In this document: positions 35,099 through 45,795 of the stretch, piece by piece
Layout: the number at the start of each line of letters is the position of its first letter
Position numbering within the stretch: position 1 is the stretch's first letter
Notes under the pieces: model-generated
Seen by the model: only the letters and a program-made list of their open reading frames with translations
What the model was told of the DNA's origin: nothing
The model's database searches: none
Origin: Zygnema circumcarinatum
Taxonomy: Eukaryota; Streptophyta; Zygnematophyceae; Zygnematales; Zygnemataceae
Assembly (NCBI GenBank): GCA_037447605.1
Contig: CM074805.1
Span: 1,533,837-1,597,836, forward strand
Reading direction: 5' to 3'
DNA: 64,000 nucleotides
Position numbers and translations under genes: made by a program

Positions 35099-35218
35099 TT
35101 CACACCCTTTTCGTCTAGATACACATCGTTTTTCGCCGGTCAGATTTTTTTTTTTTAGAGTTTTTTAGGGTATTGGGGATTTTTTTAAAGGTGTGTATCT
35201 AGACAAAAAAGGCGTGTA
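35099..35218. repeat. 27-bp imperfect inverted repeat (MITE-like)
   Basis: The arm 35099-35125 and the reverse complement of 35192-35218 share tgtgtatctagac followed by an A-rich stretch and a ggNgtgt end, with a few mismatches. The centre is T-rich. The form fits a small foldback or MITE; no family was recognised. Confidence 0.7.
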
Positions 35219-35300
35219 AATTTCAATTCCCTAGAATTATTAGAAAAGACGAGGGAAGAAAGAAACGACCAGTTCTTCCCTCGTGGTTCCACGTCATGCT

Positions 35301-35441
35301 TTTGTCCATGTACATTTGATGGCCTCGCCATCGTGAGTTCAATGAAGTTTCCCTTACCAGTTCTTCGTTTCGTTTGCGACCAGTTCCCCATGATGAATTT
35401 GTCCGTGTACATTTGATGGCATCGCCATTGTGAGATCAATG
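35301..35441 (+). repeat. 44-bp direct repeat, two copies
   Basis: Copy 1 at 35301-35344 and copy 2 at 35398-35441 share tgtacatttgatggc, cgccat and gtgag with few changes. A gaccagttc motif precedes both, so the original duplication was about 100 bases. Confidence 0.8.
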
Positions 35442-36133
35442 CTACATCTCTCCTCTAAGAAAAGAGGAGAGAGAGCGAGTGGGGGTGCGTGGAACGGAGA
35501 GGAGAAAAGGGGCACTGCTGTTTTCATGAATGCTGCTTTCGTTCGTTTCTTTTTTAGGAAAGTAAATGTGACTTCCTATTCGTTTCCGAGTTTCATTAGA
35601 AGAAATTTCAATGGAGAGGCAGGCACGAATTGAGTCGAGCTGAATCTGGGCTGGCTTTCTTGATGAAGTTGAAAACCCAGCAGGAATCCAGGCTGGTTTT
35701 TCAACAGGAAGGACAGGCCTTAAGGAAGTTTCGGTTCAGAAGGAACCACCATTTTAAATTAAAAAGAAGTAGAATCCCAAGTGGCGATTTTCTTTACAGA
35801 ATCAGAAGGACCTCAAACCAGCCTGTTCCTTTTCTTTCGAGATTGAAAAATCCCAGCTACTCTTTCTGCTAGCTTGAGAACCGTTACAGAGGAAGGGACA
35901 AATTTTTGACAATTTTTTTTCACGTTCAACTCACGCCTCAGACCTCTTCATACACTGCGCCCACACCATACGCCCTCCCCCCCCCCCCCACCAACAACAC
36001 GAGCAAGAACGTGAGCACAACACTTACTATACTACTTTCGTCACGCTTTGAAACACACAAAGGTTGGCGGCAACGATTGGCAATGTTCTCGAAAAGGACT
36101 CAATCAATACGAGAAAAGCAATAGCCGACTTAC

Positions 36134-38156
36134 CCCATCACCCAGCATATTGCATCGATAGCCTTCTCGTAGCTTCTGAACATGGAGAGCAAAGTCGATA
36201 TCAAGTTTCCACCATTGAAAGTCAGAGTTGAGTGGGATTGTCGTATTGCACAAAGATCTATCTCGTTGTCCCCACCCCCCTGTGAGATGTTGAAAATGTG
36301 CATGTCCGATGACCCTAGCATCAAGATCAGCCACTTGCTCCGAAGCCGACTCTCCGGGAACAAGACCATGTACGTTCAAACGTGTGACCTGGTGGTTTTC
36401 CACCCGCAACAATGGCATCCATTAGCGTTGCAAGTAGTTACTGCACTCCCCCAATGAGGTTCACCATAATAACAGAGTTTGCCGTTATCCGAAAAGGTTA
36501 GCCCGACTGGCAATCGACATGGACATACCTTTCGGGGATTAACGATAACTTTTCGATGGCCCTTATCACTCCTGCAAAAGTGCGGATCAATATATGGCCT
36601 TCCATTTGCACCATTGTCGAAGCACGCAGGCTCTGGCCATCGAAACGCGAACCTTTCCACTGTAAAGGCTTCGTGGTCTGCTTCTTCTATGCCGATCCGT
36701 CCCAGCTCCTGTGACCTCTCCTCAGGGGAGCGGCACCAAAAGACCGAAAACCACCAAGAGCCGTGGGAGATTCCTGCCGTACCTTCATAGTTTGAAAGCA
36801 AGGACTTCAGAGTTTCAGGGGGGCGCACCCAAAGGTATTCGTCGAAGTCCGCCATAATAACCCACTTGCTGGTGAAGCGCACACGATAAATGCAATCTTG
36901 AATTGCAAGGAGCTGCCATGTCAAGCAAACATTCACAGTTTGAGGAGCAGAAATAGAATCCAAATCCCTGGTCTGCTCTTCTTTTCTCTGAAGTCCGTAT
37001 ATCATCACCGCTGCACTCATCTTGCAGACTCTGCCACTCACCTGGCCGAAATACCAGGACTCGAACTTTTGCACCTCCCGGAAATCAGTGACTTCAAGCA
37101 AACCCTCCTTTACGTCTCGTTCGAACAGGCTCCAAAACTCAGTTGTAGCTGTTCCTACGTCGTAAAACACAAAGTGTTCCACTCCGAGCAGCTTGTAATA
37201 CTCTACAAACTCGCGGATGTGAAAGACAGGAAAGTCGTTCCCGTGCATTGGCGCCCCACACAAGCTTGCAAACAGAGGAAGCTCATCGGGGGGTTCCAAC
37301 AGCTGCTTGGTGTCTGCTTCTTCCCTGCATGCGCCCCTCACAAATGAGCTCCCTGCAGTCTTTCAGTCTCCTATCCTTCCCCCTCCCCTCCCCCTCCCCC
37401 TCAGCTCTTTCCGCCCCAACTCACCGGTACATCACCATCTCCTCCCGATCAATGTTCCCTATCAAAAACCCGCCAACGCTGGCATCCTGCTGAGTCTCGC
37501 AGATGATTGTAATAGCCTCGTACATGAGTTCGTGGTGCTCATAGGGCCAAACCGGACGCAGATTTCCAAACACCACTCCGTTCACTCCCATCCATCTGCA
37601 CAGCCTCTCCCATACTCATTCCCTTAGAGACACACTTGAACTGCGGAAGAGAAGCCCAGCCCTCCCTCTGAAGCTCCCTGCTGCAGCTTCCTCGGAATGC
37701 AGAGAGAAAGCCATCCTTGAGGGAGGCCATCCTTTACAAAGCAGGCCGAGGTGCTCCACCTGCAGGCCCCGAGGTTGCGTCTGTTGTGGAGCATCACCAC
37801 TCCCAGCCCCACCACGGCGAAGGCCCGGGCATGCATGCGGTACGCGCTGCAGTCCTCTCCCCCACATGCTGAAATCAGACACTCTCGATTGGGGCGAGCC
37901 GGAATCTGCATGCTCTTCAAGTTTGAAGAGCTGCCTTGTCAGCTATCTGGCGGGAAAGAGTACAAATTGCATCCAAAGTGCTAAGGAATGTGGCAGCCAA
38001 AGTGGTCCTGTTCACCATGTGAACAGGTGCTATCTTGCCCAGCGAGGAAAGTGGGGGGAAACCTGAATTGCACAAAGCCGTAGGGATTGTGTGTTGTGAA
38101 GGACTGCTGCCGCCACTGGCGAGGATCTCGGGCGAGTATCACGACGTCCGGGTCCC
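36134..38156 (-). CDS. GT92 (DUF23) glycosyltransferase, galactan-synthase (GALS)-like
   Basis: Predicted Golgi glycosyltransferase of family GT92; in plants GALS members extend beta-1,4-galactan of cell-wall pectin. Best-supported exons: 37324-36442 and 36388-36134. They hold LFASLCGAPMHGND, VEHFVFYDVG, the putative metal/sugar-nucleotide motif DFDEYLWV and RVIGHAHFQHL, in GALS order. Upstream, 37595-37425 (VVFGNLRPVW, MYEAITIICE) joins in phase. Further upstream, 38156-38063 and 37846 onward join as NPYGFVQF-SAYR and continue to FAVVGLG and GACRW, again in GALS order. The link between the exon starting at 37846 and 37595 is unsure: the only phase-correct intron would be 38 bases. The 36134 donor (gtaagt) suggests one more 3' exon, else translation stops at 36104. 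The N-terminal membrane anchor must lie upstream. Confidence 0.78.
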
Positions 38157-38657
38157 CTGAGAATCCGACCAAAAATGGAAGCATTTGAGAATTCACAAAT
38201 GTTGTTTGATTGGATGACTATGAAATGAAGCAGCATTTGCTCAATAGCCTTCAGAAGTTGCCGACCCTGCTACCTTCCTGAGAGAGGCCATTCGAATTTG
38301 CAGAGACGGGCATTAAACAAAAATATCTGTTTCATGACGGACTGTGTTTCATTTACAACTGGCAATCTGCACAATCGTGTGTACTTGTTGAAATCCGCTG
38401 CACTCTCCTCTTTCCATACCGGAGTCTTTTTTCATTTGAAAAAGGACTCCAATACAATACACTAATTTCTCGTTACTGTACTCACAATTCATTGGCTACT
38501 TCTATCCTTTCAAACATTGGAACATGCCAATAACGAGTTAAGAAAACCACCTGTCACAATGAGAGTCTCATTCTCCTCCTCAGCGCCCACAGACATATCC
38601 GGTTTACCGATGCTTGAAATTAGACTCTTCGTTTCCGCAGCCCGCAGTTGAATCTGT

Positions 38658-38930
38658 TCAGAGGAACATCACCTTCCCCCAGTTCTCAAACTCGAAAAAA
38701 GTGAAACGGTGCTCCGTCAGAAGTGCAATGACGAGACCGCGAACGTAATTAACGAGAAGGAGAAAGGTTACATGCAGGTTAAGAATGCAGACAAGCCGAA
38801 TTTGAACCAGTGTGACGCACAAGGTTTTTCCTTCTTCAATCTGAACACTCGTCCTGCATCCTAAAACACTTCCAGAACGTCTTGATCCCCAGTTCTTAGT
38901 TGTAGATCCATTTAAGTCCTTAACACACAT
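38658..38930 (-). CDS. Possible terminal exon of an unknown membrane protein
   Basis: Open frame ending in TGA at 38658 with a strongly hydrophobic stretch (LVCILNLHVTFLLLVNYV) followed by FFEFENWGK. It looks protein-like and lies on the same strand as the coiled-coil exon upstream, but no clean splice link was found. It could be chance. Confidence 0.25.
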   Translation of the reverse strand: MCVKDLNGSTTKNWGSRRSGSVLGCRTSVQIEEGKTLCVTLVQIRLVCILNLHVTFLLLVNYVRGLVIALLTEHRFTFFEFENWGKVMFL

Positions 38931-39064
38931 TCTTAGTCGACAACACCAAAATGCAATAAAAACACGCCAATGCCGTTAATTCCGCCTTTTAAAAGCCAGA
39001 CAGTTTCGGCAGAAAACGTTTCTCTCTTCCCTGTATCATGCGGCTGCAACCTTGGGCGGCCCAC

Positions 39065-39481
39065 CTGTTCCACCATCGACTTGCGGACCTCCTCCAGCTC
39101 CTTCCGCTGCGCCACTCTGTGCCTCCCCTCTGCCTCGCGCGCCTCCGCCATGACTTCCTTCAGCAGCCGAACCTCACGAACCGCCTCCTGACTCTCGTCC
39201 GCCACCAGGCTCAGAGCTTGCTGCTGCTTTTCTGCCAATTTCTGCAACTGGAGCAGCAACTCGTTGCTTCTGCGCTCATCTGCTTCAACTGCGCTCATGA
39301 TCAAAGCCCTCTCTCTGCGATTGCTCTCCATCAAATTGCTGATTGCGTCCACTAATTGCTCTGAAGGGTCCTTCTTCGTCACTATCTCTCCCACGGTTCC
39401 GTTATCTGCAACCGCAACATTCTGCATGGGCCTGCCAGCAAAGAGGGCCGATTCCGCAGCCGAGAACGCTGAGCCTTGGTC
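39065..39481 (-). CDS. Exon coding a coiled coil, gene unknown
   Basis: 139 codons, bounded by a possible acceptor (tcttgag|gac at 39481) and a good donor (gagcag|gtgggc at 39065), both phase 0. The product is highly helical, rich in Glu, Arg, Gln and Leu (ERALIMSAVEADERRSNELL, LQKLAEKQQQALSL, EVRLLKEVMAEAREAEGR), with clear coiled-coil heptads. Codon use and bias look real. No family was recognised. It may belong with 39591-39944 upstream or 38658-38930 downstream, or to an upstream exon of the GT92 gene, but no join could be proven. Confidence 0.5.
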
Positions 39482-39590
39482 CTCAAGACATCTCAGTAAC
39501 AGAAAAGATGGTCGGAACAGTCCGTTATAAAGTTAGGGTTGCAAATAGGAAGAGGGGAGAGATCAGGCAAGTGAGTCGTCGGCGTACCAT

Positions 39591-39944
39591 TTAAATGGTA
39601 TATTTCCAAAACTCATAGAAGGGTCCGTCAAGTACGGCATGTTCGAGGTAATCCACTCCATAGACTGCAAACCGCAACAGACGCGACTTCAAGTTGTGAA
39701 CTGCATCGCTATGTAGCTTGCTAGGACAATCAAAAACAGAGACAGGCAGGTGAAACGAGTAGCACGCGGCGGCAGTTGAAGTCCCTCGGAACCGTACAAA
39801 AGTAATCCACATGAAAGTGGTGAGGATGCACATGAGGAGCGTGCAAAAAATGCAGCTTGTAAAGGAAATGCCGCCGGCCGAGCCCGCCGCCATGGCTGCC
39901 GGCTTCGGGCGGCCCACCTTCCGGGCAGCGCCCTTGCCCTGCAT
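39591..39944 (-). CDS. Small type II membrane protein or signal-anchor first exon
   Basis: ATG 39944, stop 39591, 117 residues. A short basic N-terminus (GKGAARKVGRPKPAAM) precedes one long hydrophobic segment (FTSCIFCTLLMCILTTFMW), the layout of a Golgi signal anchor. The rest (SRLLRFAVYGVDYLEHA, FYEFWKY) looks folded. It could be a stand-alone protein or the first exon of the minus-strand glycosyltransferase, which lacks its anchor. The GC-rich sequence upstream is purine-rich on the plus strand, as in other promoters and 5' UTRs of this window. Confidence 0.45.
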   Translation of the reverse strand: MQGKGAARKVGRPKPAAMAAGSAGGISFTSCIFCTLLMCILTTFMWITFVRFRGTSTAAACYSFHLPVSVFDCPSKLHSDAVHNLKSRLLRFAVYGVDYLEHAVLDGPFYEFWKYTI

Positions 39945-39951
39945 TTGTGGT

Positions 39952-40042
39952 CTGAGGGAGGGCCCGGGAGGCAGGCAGAGAGGGAGGGAGGAAAGGAGGG
40001 AGAGAGGGAGGGGCCATCCGGGGGAGGGAGGGAGCGGGGGAG
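39952..40042 (+). repeat. Purine-rich gaggg repeat
   Basis: Low-complexity gagggaggg units upstream of the minus-strand ORF at 39944; resembles the tracts before the TOC159-type gene and in the transporter first exon. Confidence 0.8.
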
Positions 40043-40586
40043 GACGGCCCCGCGCTCGCCACGTGCCCTGCCGGCCGCGACCCGGCTCCGTACCGTCGGC
40101 AGAGAACGTTTCCATTTGGACCGTGGGATAACGACAAGTGAGTTGTAAAGCACATGCTGCGCACAAGTTTGTGGCTGGACTCGATCCTGCCATGCGTACG
40201 GATGGCTGCTGCTGCACGTGAGCCAAGTACGGGCTGGCTGGCTTGCTGAATGTTCATTCGGGAATCTGATGCGCGAGCGGATCACGAGTCGGCTTGTTAA
40301 GTGTCCAATTCTTGGGTCCAGTTGGGAGGGGCAGTTTGCGGATTGTGGTGCGGATGAGGTCAGCACCTGGCGGATGGCGAGGAAAAAGCATGGCACTCTG
40401 ACGAGAGTGACGTCATGTAAGAATCTGCAACACCAGCACCGCGAATCGCCCAGCGCCAACCAGCAATCACTCACCTTTTGTTTTTTTAGGTCTGCTCGGC
40501 GCCTTGCACGCCCCTCCGTACGCTTAGCCCAAGTCTCTTGTCTTGCAGGCGACTCTCCGGCCCCGCGACCGGACGCACGCCCTGCG
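40043..40586. other. GC-rich region up to the transposon border
   Basis: Several long overlapping frames exist on both strands because of GC content, but none resembles a protein. A CACGTG lies at about 40060. Probably the promoter side of the minus-strand gene. Confidence 0.5.
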
Positions 40587-40840
40587 CTGCAACTAGGGAT
40601 GGCCCGCGTTATAAATTCCGAATACATTATATATTTTACAACGGGTTCAAAAGTAGTAATATATTACAAAGTAAAACACTTTACTGTATTACATATATTA
40701 TGCCCACTCGTTTTGAACAATTGACAGCCGTACAACCGTACTCGTACGGTCGTACGGTCGTACCATACCAAAATTAGGTCGTTTTGGCGTTGGCGTTGCG
40801 AAATGCGTCCGTCTGGTTCACTCTGTCTGCTCGTGCTCGG

Positions 40841-41095
40841 TGTAGCGTAATGGAGCTGCGCTCGACGGATCCGCGTCCGTTCAGTTGTACTTGACATATT
40901 CATATTCAGTGTCACGGACCGGCATAATCCAGGAGCTGCCGACGGAGGATGCGAGAAGGCGGCGCCATGTGTTGGCGGCCCACGGAACAGCACACCATCC
41001 AGCTAGGCGCACTCGGAAGCGCCGCAAAATGCCGCCGATTGTCATCAGTTGACCAATCCGAAGGCTCCACGCAGTCAGTCAGGCCACTCATTGGG
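40841..41095 (+). repeat. 5' LTR of the Ty3/gypsy element
   Basis: Starts tgtagcgtaa and shares the blocks gttcagttgtacttgacat, gtcacggaccggcataatcc, ggcggcgccatgtgttggcg and gattgtcatcagttgacc with 48540-48793. A TG start and a CA at 41088-41089 would be usual LTR ends. Confidence 0.85.
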
Positions 41096-41112
41096 CAGTT
41101 GGCCAATCAGGG

Positions 41113-41122
41113 NNNNNNNNNN
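41113..41122. other. Assembly gap (10 N)
   Basis: Ten undetermined bases directly after the 5' LTR. The real gap length is unknown; the primer-binding site and gag start may be missing here. Confidence 1.
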
Positions 41123-41123
41123 A

Positions 41124-42300
41124 CATGTACGACCACACTACATGAATGCTACAGATCCACGACAAGATCGACTATACCAGCAGTTCTTGAAGACACGGAA
41201 TCAGCAGTTGTATGATCCCTACGCTACATCTTCTAGGAACAAGCCGTCTTTCTCCGGCATCCCTACTCAGGACGTCCGGGCAGCCCCTGTGGTGCAGCCT
41301 CTGGCTATAGCCAGCACGACCAAGCCCCTTCCCCCTTCTCCATACCCTCATGATCCTGCGCATCCCATTGAGCCTTTGGTGAATCCTCACATACCCGATG
41401 TTCCTCGTCCAGGATATCGGGGTCCTTATTCCGATCGCACACCCGAAGAGAGAGAAGCTGCCAGAGCCGATTTGCGCCGTCGGATGACAAAGGCAGGGGT
41501 TCCAGAGGGCGTTTGTCTTGCCTGCGGCCTGAATCATAATCCGCGGCTGCGTTGTGGACCATGGACCTGCACCTTCTGCCAGATCACGGGACATGATGCC
41601 TGTGTATGCATGCGGAGACTCTCAAGTGAGAAGGCCCGAAAGGGGAAAGAGGCAGCTGCAGGGAGCTCACCTGCAGAGATCACCTTCATGGACATGCTCC
41701 CGGCTAATCACACACCACCGAGAACTCCGGCTCCCTTTCGCTCGCCTCCACCTCCTTCACCTGCTTATACCATCCTGCAACGTCCGCCTATCCATCTGCA
41801 CCCCATGGAGTCCCCTTCCTTGACAAACGCATTGGGGGCCGAGCCCGATCTGGCTGCCCGCGCCCGCACTGCACAGATTGCCGCGGCATTACAGCCGGCT
41901 TGGTCTGAATCACCCATCAATTCTGAAGAAGGTGCTCAAGCCCGGATCGCCGAGATTGCAACTGCCTTGCGCAGGCTCCCTGTCAACCAAAGCGATCCTC
42001 ATGCTCATCCCCTGCCATTCCTCCCTGCCAATGTCAACGGCGCCAGCTCCTCTGGCACGGCTCCACCGGTCGCCACCCCTGTCCGGAGAACTTCAGTCCT
42101 CCCTCCTTCCACGGGTCATCCCTTGGGATCCATGCCTGAGGAGGAAACAGACGATCTCAATGAGGAGGAGCCGACAGCGGCACAGCCAGAGCCGACAGCA
42201 CCAGCGACAGAAGAAATGCACGTCAACCCTCCCCATCGCCCTCGGGCAGCCCGTTTCTACCCCCAAGCAGCCGATCGTCGCCCACCTCCCCCATTGCATG
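41124..42300 (+). pseudogene. gag-like region of the Ty3/gypsy element
   Basis: Proline-rich open frame entering from the gap. Its cysteine/histidine-rich segment (CLACGLNHNPRLRC, then CTFCQITGHDACVC) resembles a retrotransposon nucleocapsid knuckle. The frame ends at 42353, but the protein-like reading moves to the +1 frame near 42300. Confidence 0.75.
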
Positions 42301-43803
42301 GCCTATCCCCTCGACAGAACGCATGGTCATCAGCTCATGGGAGACAAGGCTAAGATCGGCATTACCTTGTCACAGTTGATGCAGCTGGTACCAGGTGCTG
42401 CAGCCGTAGTTCGTAAGCTGGCCGACAGTGCAGAGGCCACCCTGCGGCCTCCCACGGTTCCCATGGCACCTCCTCCGGACATCCCCTCGCCGGCAGATAT
42501 CCACCACATGGCCACGGCGCCTCTTCCAGACCCAGTTCGCTCTCCCCGCCATCCTCCTCGCCAGATTCATGTCCTCCCTCTGATCCCAACACCCAACGTG
42601 CGAATCATTGTCAATGTATGGCTAAACGGTCATCCCAGCAAGGCCATGATCGACACAGGAGCTATGCGCACAGTTCTGTCCAAGCCAGTGATGAAGGCTG
42701 CAGGGGTTAAGTTGGACAAGACGCTCGAGCCCATTCCCCGATATGTGGGGGTTGAGGGGAGTCTACATGAAGGATTGGGCAGTGCCCAAGTGATCATCAG
42801 CCTTGGCGAGATGGGAGCCACGGTGAATGCGGTCATCACTGCCGCTGAGCATTATTCTATCCTGCTTGGCTCAGATTGGCTCATTGCAATGGGAGCACAA
42901 ATCGACTTTTCTACGTGTCAGCTGCACTTATCTGCTGGCGGGACAGATTGCTCCTTCCCCATCATCCTCGAGTCCCTTGCCACCTCCGCCTTCCCTAACG
43001 CCACGCCACGGCCAGGTCTCCCTACGACAGATCACCATGTACCCATCCGTTCGGTAACCCCATTCTTCCTATGGATCGGGCTACTCCTGATACCGAGGAT
43101 CTAGGATTCCCCTCCCCGCTTCCTCCTCGGTCCAGCCCTCTCAGGTACGACGAAGAACTTTTGCCGCCGATAGTCAAGACTCCAGCTTCCCCAATGCAGA
43201 CCATCGCTGATGAAGAGTGGTCGGAAATAGAGGGTCAGATGCGATTGGGGCCAGCAGTACTCTCAGACCCGATCAAGCATTCTCAACTACGCCAAGTGCT
43301 GCGCCGAAATCACCTAGTTTTTGCACGACATTCACTCGACATCGGTAAGACCCACCTGATTGAGCATCACATCGATACGGGAGATTCCCCCCCAGTGATG
43401 ACCATGACCCCCTACCGCTTTTCAGCCGCTCAGCAGGCCGATGTCGAAAGACAGATCGATGAGAATGTGGCTGCCGGATTGATGGAACCTGGAGAAGGAC
43501 CTTGGGCCAGCCCGGCCGTTCTGCCCCCAAAGCCGGATGGCACACTCCGCTTCTGTGGAGACTATCGGAAACTGAATGCAGTGACGAAGTGGGATCCCTA
43601 TACGTTGCCGGATGTGGACCTTATACTCCACGGCGTCTCCCCTGAGGACCGGTGGTTCTCGGCACTGGACATGCAGAAGTCCTTCTGGCAGATCCCTCTG
43701 CGACAGGCCGATCGCTGCAAGACAGGGCTTCGCACAGCCACGCGCTTCGTGCAGTGGACAGTGCTTCCCTTTGGGCTCAAGAATTCCAGCCAGACTCACC
43801 AGG
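42300..43803 (+). pseudogene. Protease and N-terminal reverse transcriptase of the Ty3/gypsy element
   Basis: An aspartic protease with KAMIDTGAMRTVLSKP and ILLGSDWL is in one frame to about 43060. The RT in the next frame has HHIDTGDSPP, GLMEPGEGPWASPAVLPPK, LRFCGDYRKLN and ALDMQKSFWQIPL, then stops at LPFGLKNS where the copia sequence begins. Two frame changes mean no single polyprotein is made unless by frameshifting. Confidence 0.85.
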
Positions 43804-45794
43804 GTGATTGATTCCGGTGCTTCAAGACACATGTGCGTGGACGACTCACTCTTTGTAGAAAAGGAGACTTTGGAGGGAACCCGCTCGGTCTACTTTGCAA
43901 TTGGAGAAGGAGTCTCGGTGACGCAAGGCGGAACAGTCAAGTTGGAGGTGCTCGGGGAGGGAAGCACGCAGAGGGTTGTCCATGTTGGTAACGTACTGCA
44001 TACTCCCGGAGTGTTAGTCAGCTGTGTGAGAAGGACTATGGAGTATGGTTTGAGAAGGGTAGTTGTGAGGTCATTCACAAGGAGACAGGGCAAGTCTTGT
44101 GCAAGGGAATCCAGCAAGGTGGGCTTTACTTTCTAGAGTGGAAGGAGGCTCAAGGGCTGAGCTATCCCGCCAAGGACCCTGTGGAGGAACCCATTCACCA
44201 TAAGATAGATCCAGACCAGCTTGGAGGAGGAAAGGGGATGCTAGAGCAAGCATTGAGGCTCAGGGGAGCAGGGGATTATTTCGCCAACGACATTTCAGAT
44301 AGCCAGGCTAAGGGGGTTGAAAGACCCATCACCGAAAGGGTGGACATTAGTGGTGGTGAGAATGTGTGCGAATTCCAGGATCACTCAGAGTTAGTGAGCT
44401 CCAAGGAGGCCGGAAACACGGGCTTGTTGCATCCAAACAAGGATGGAGTTGAAGTGGAGGGGTCCTTTCAACCCAGGGTAGTTGAGCAGCCTGAGGACAA
44501 GGTTGCGGCTACAAAAGAATACCCGGTTGTTGGACCTATGAGGAGTTCAGCGGAAGCGCCCAGGATCGAGTGTGAAAGGCGACCAAGAGGAGATCAAGAG
44601 GGGGAAGATTCTCTCCTAGGCCTTTGGATCAAGAGGGGGCAGCTTGTTCAACCAAGGGAGCATACACGTAGTTGTGGGACACTAGGGGATTGTAGTGGTC
44701 TCATGGAACTAGGGCCCATGGGGAACTAAGTACCAAGAGGGGGATTGTTAGTGTAAAGTAGTTAAGGACTTGTTGTACACTAAGTTGTTGGTACTAAGTT
44801 CTAAGGAGGGGTGTGCTCATCATGTCTACATTGTACGGCGAACCGTCTAAGTGACCGTACAAGTCTTTAAGGGGTGTGCAAATAGCGCGCAGAGTCTGAT
44901 TTGGCAAGGCAAGGCATCAGAATGTCGGTGGAGCCAATCAGTGGTACGATTTGTAAGGCCAGGACCTCGAATGTACGGACATTGGTCGGTGGCGCGGCGC
45001 GGCGTGGCGGAGTCAGATGTGACGTGGCGCGACGCGACAAATCGAGAAGTGACGAGGCGCGAATCAGCGCGCGGAGCAGAACTGACGAGGTACGGAGTCA
45101 GCAATGTCTCATTTGGAGGACAGTGGCGAATCGGAAGGCGCCACGTGTCGGGTTAAAGGGAAGGCCTGTACGGCCTAGGTCGGTGGCGCTCGTAGGCTTA
45201 CGGGGTCCCACATGACGCCAAGTAATGAGGAGTCAGATCCTACGGTGGAGGACGCGGATGGAGATAAGGCTGAGGCGGATCTGACGGCATTGATGTGCTG
45301 GATCCGTGCAAGCTGAGGAGGATCCGACGGCGCGAGATTAGGATCGGGATAAGGGTCTTGCAAGGCGTTGCATGTGCGGCCATGACGTGACAATGTCACT
45401 AATGGCGCCATATTGTATTTAAGGCTTAGATTGTTTGGTAGAAGTTAACCTTCTCGTGACTCACATTAGGGGAGTGAGGCTATCTTGCTTCGGTTCAAGA
45501 AGATAGTGAGAAGAGTTCAGCTTGTAGTGGGGTGGTTTATTCACGTAGCTTGAGTGGAGGTGCTTGAAGCTTGGCTCTAGTGTTGTCAAGTTGTATTTCA
45601 TCTTTATCTTAAGGAGTTTTAGGCTGGTGGCTTTCTCCTTACATTTTCATATTTCCGCCGAGTTGTTCTCTTGCATTTAGTGTGCTTTGTGTGATTGAGC
45701 AATTCATTGAAGATGTCGAGTTCTACCCAGGGTAGAGGAGAAGTGGCAGCCCCACCAAGGGAGGGCGCTGCAACAACAACCAGCGCCTGGCCAA
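43804..45794 (+). mobile_element. Ty1/copia-derived insertion in permuted order
   Basis: Begins inside a copia protease (VIDSGASRHMC), passes through a frameshift near 44015 into a GAG-pre-integrase-like segment (GGLYFLEWKEAQG) and a hydrophilic region, then a polypurine tract (aagaggggga, 44735-44744). Next comes an LTR-like stretch and finally a gag-like start (MSSSTQGRGEVAAP, ATG 45714). Internal 3' sequence therefore precedes the LTR and internal 5' sequence follows it. The pentamer ccagg borders both sides (43799-43803 and 45795-45799). No copia integrase core or RT was found, so it is non-autonomous or a fragment. Confidence 0.75.
44746..45640 (+). repeat. Single LTR of the copia insertion (boundaries approximate)
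   Basis: Starts tgttag directly after the polypurine tract and is taken to end near cttaca (45636-45641). It holds a TATA-like attgtatttaagg near 45413 and a pyrimidine-rich leader. No standard tRNA primer site was recognised after it, so the right end is uncertain. Confidence 0.5.
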
Positions 45795-45795
45795 C

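Larger units (their letters stand above)
34943..36103. other. Intergenic between TH2 (5') and the glycosyltransferase (3')
   Basis: No conserved exon found. A CACGTG lies at about 35051 upstream of TH2. The stretch holds the inverted repeat at 35099-35218, the direct repeats at 35301-35441, a short hairpin (gttgaaaacccagc / gctggtttttcaac near 35668-35705) and a C11 run near 35978. It looks like a graveyard of small non-autonomous elements. Confidence 0.6.

Noticed and set aside
39689-40627. 312-codon minus-strand frame in GC-rich DNA
   Set aside because: Composition-driven; overlaps a better frame (39591-39944) and has no conserved motif.
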